Assembly: GCF_015207035.1 (NCBI RefSeq)
Contig: NZ_JADEXQ010000067.1
Location: 1 to 34,227, forward strand
DNA: 34,227 bases
Source: Romeriopsis navalis LEGE 11480
GTDB taxonomy: Bacteria; Cyanobacteriota; Cyanobacteriia; Leptolyngbyales; Leptolyngbyaceae
Direction of reading: 5' to 3'
In this document: positions 33,901 to 34,227 of the stretch, piece by piece
How the letters are laid out: each line of letters starts with the position of its first letter
How positions within the stretch are numbered: position 1 is the first letter of the stretch
Position numbers and translations under genes: made by a program
The notes under the pieces: model-generated
Told to the model about the DNA's origin: nothing
What the model saw: the letters and a program-made list of their open reading frames with translations, nothing else
Database searches by the model: none

Positions 33901-34045
33901 CCGTCAGCTAGCCCTTCAGTTTCTCCTCAAGCAATATCCAACAGAACCGGACGTGGCCAGCTTGCTACAAGATCGTGCCCAAAACGATCCCGACGAACAA
34001 TTCCGCAAATGGGCCCAAAAGCAACTCCAGAAGCTGAATCAGTAG
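30959..34045 (+). CDS. NACHT NTPase with C-terminal HEAT-like repeats (NLR-like protein)
   Basis: The 1028-aa protein has a helical N-terminal domain (about 1-260) typical of cyanobacterial NACHT proteins but of unknown activity. A NACHT domain follows: Walker A GDPGAGKS at 310-317, Walker B VLVMFDGLDEV at 385-395 and sensor-like PVIVTSRVIGY. Then come winged-helix and helical regions ending in a FVHRTFLEYFCATEIV motif. The C-terminus has four tandem 34-residue repeats (819-954, bases 33413-33820) of the type WLK-RAQNDD-VR-TAVREL-RGWK-EPDT, plus degenerate copies. Bacterial NACHT proteins of this kind can defend against phage, with the C-terminus as sensor. Coding-strand base usage changes sharply near base 33060. 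The start ATG has only a weak ribosome site. Confidence 0.9.
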   Translation: MFFESLMTLTGVELGKFVLTQILKLGTAALEDYVKDFFKDSIKGSIPKAKIDVIAKPMAEAIGYFIKEFIAELKANDVEQPSINHQYQPALKKLVKDKRIAAILGTAFERDCEVIDYQQIRQLWKTEYEPDGAMFPEDFRWRRLSTKYIAGVVAIVQADATLRGILNLEIQTNIEAAAQQIAGPKVTFNLDSYRESVLKQYGYLQLESLGSAKYEQGGANYRNVSLWQIFVGQSVRECQEYMPPQSYEIPKEQLKLLQAAGEIEKIEELEAEQQRGRYFQQPIRSVLEVLGVREATTVVQPLQQYSVILGDPGAGKSTLLRYLAVRWAAGDELTQMPLIIELRSYIQSKQAGECQDFLEFVHRGCNWVGHLDQLELERWLDAGKVLVMFDGLDEVVDRQQRGTVLKQIHSFTQRYSRVPVIVTSRVIGYQAQALRDAGFQHFMLQDLDGEQIQDFVERWHGLTYSNASDREHKQARLERAIRDSKAIQELAGNPLLLTLMAILNRGEELPRDRARLYEKAGEVLLYQWDVEAKLLESPRLEKYQVEIDYQDKKAMLQRVAYFMQANAKGLAGNFIQREDLEQCLVDYLKTQRDAQNAPSIAKLMIEQLRERNFVLCHLGADAYAFVHRTFLEYFCATEIVRRFGKRGTADKGRIEFEQLRDEVFGEHWQDETWHEVLRLICGMVDANFVGQLVELLMEQEINVYEHLDENDRLEKEFLTHLCLSADFIVEVRESSGLQQTRFKLLRQLKEFAEQEYPFRFDRATAAAALQAITKIWLADHELINWLEKCTDFGPASYLPEGAITTITDIEQPNLHRNQWLKDRTQNNYNWAVRQVAVQTLARGWKDEPDTLSWLKNRAQNDDNYMVRLTAVRELVRGWKNEPDTFSWLKNRAQNDDDDVVKLTAVRELARGWKDEPDTLSILKDRAQNDDNYTVRLTAIQELARGWKDHPSLLIFFLNRGVQDQFESKLGFKMICDGTDNPRQLALQFLLKQYPTEPDVASLLQDRAQNDPDEQFRKWAQKQLQKLNQ
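33413..33820 (+). repeat. Four tandem 102-bp HEAT-like coding repeats
   Basis: Units begin at 33413, 33515, 33617 and 33719, each exactly 34 codons. Units 2-4 share long stretches of identical DNA (for example around CGCGCTCAAAACGATGA), implying recent duplication or gene conversion. The repeats make up part of the presumed sensor region of the NACHT protein. Confidence 0.9.
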
Positions 34046-34096
34046 ACCCACAAATATTTAACGCATCTGCGGCTGAAGCGCTTGCAATTGCTCAAT

Positions 34097-34227
34097 TTAA
34101 ACGTCCATGAGTTCAGAGATTCCCACCAAAGAATGTTTCGGATTCTGAAAAATCTTCTGCAAAAGCCCATTGCAGCCTTCCTGACGCACCCTCGCCAGAA
34201 TTTCTGGCTCTAACTTTTCGTCAATAG
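34097..34227 (-). CDS. C-terminal end of an unidentified protein (5' end outside window)
   Basis: An open minus-strand frame enters from the right edge and ends with a TAA at 34097-34099. The 42 visible residues begin IDEKLEPEILARVRQEGCNG, continue with LLQKIFQNPKHSLVG and end ISELMDV. It reads like the helical end of a soluble protein, and I do not recognise the family. It converges on the NACHT gene across a 51-nt gap. The real length is unknown. Confidence 0.5.
   Translation of the reverse strand, partial: IDEKLEPEILARVRQEGCNGLLQKIFQNPKHSLVGISELMDV

Overview
The window is a cyanobacterial chromosome segment. It holds a complete kaiA-kaiB-kaiC circadian clock locus, chlH (Mg-chelatase, chlorophyll pathway), pcyA (phycocyanobilin synthesis), a CGLD27/Ycf36 gene and the typical cyanobacterial pair of an RRM RNA-binding protein gene followed by rpsU. 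Several copies of the octamer GCGATCGC (HIP1, characteristic of many cyanobacteria) occur, for example at 291 and 9924. I cannot name the genus. There are no rRNAs, recognisable tRNAs, transposases or CRISPR arrays.

Layout. 1-4.8 kb: the end of a collagen-like protein, a fused two-ATPase peptide transporter subunit, an asparaginase-II family protein and a Ycf36-like membrane protein. 4.8-10.8 kb: the clock locus, with kaiA, kaiB and kaiC all on the minus strand and separated by wide gaps. A soluble hybrid histidine kinase is divergent from kaiA and ends in one clear and two likely degenerate receiver domains. 10.8-14.6 kb: a pilin-like protein without a prepilin leader and two tandem paralogous STAND-type ATPases. 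14.9-17.5 kb: rbp-rpsU, a MATE exporter and a small zinc-ribbon membrane protein. 17.5-22 kb: chlH, with a dense nest of inverted repeats upstream and a strong terminator downstream. 22-25.4 kb: a GST, thiD, a conserved small protein, and an Atx1-like metallochaperone plus methyltransferase pair preceded by a curious leader with a 7-codon ORF. 25.4-29.8 kb: a signalling and metabolic group of an FHA pseudokinase, an FHA zinc-ribbon protein translationally coupled to 6-phosphogluconolactonase (with a CRP-like site upstream), tatA and an active-looking Ser/Thr kinase. 30-34.2 kb: pcyA, a NACHT-HEAT NLR-like ATPase and the end of an unidentified minus-strand gene.

How the genes connect. KaiA, KaiB and KaiC form the post-translational oscillator, and the adjacent kinase is a candidate clock-linked signalling protein by position only. 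ChlH and PcyA feed the two tetrapyrrole pigment branches. Pgl belongs to the oxidative pentose phosphate pathway that supplies NADPH at night. The FHA proteins and the active kinase are a plausible phospho-threonine signalling set. The NACHT protein, and more speculatively the tandem STAND ATPases, are of the kind used in bacterial immunity. The strongest leads for something new are the kinase with degenerate receivers beside kaiA, the NACHT gene with an abrupt change in base composition before near-identical HEAT repeats, the FHA pseudokinase, the inverted-repeat nest before chlH and the leader before the metallochaperone. All readings were made by eye from the sequence, and no database or folding program was run.
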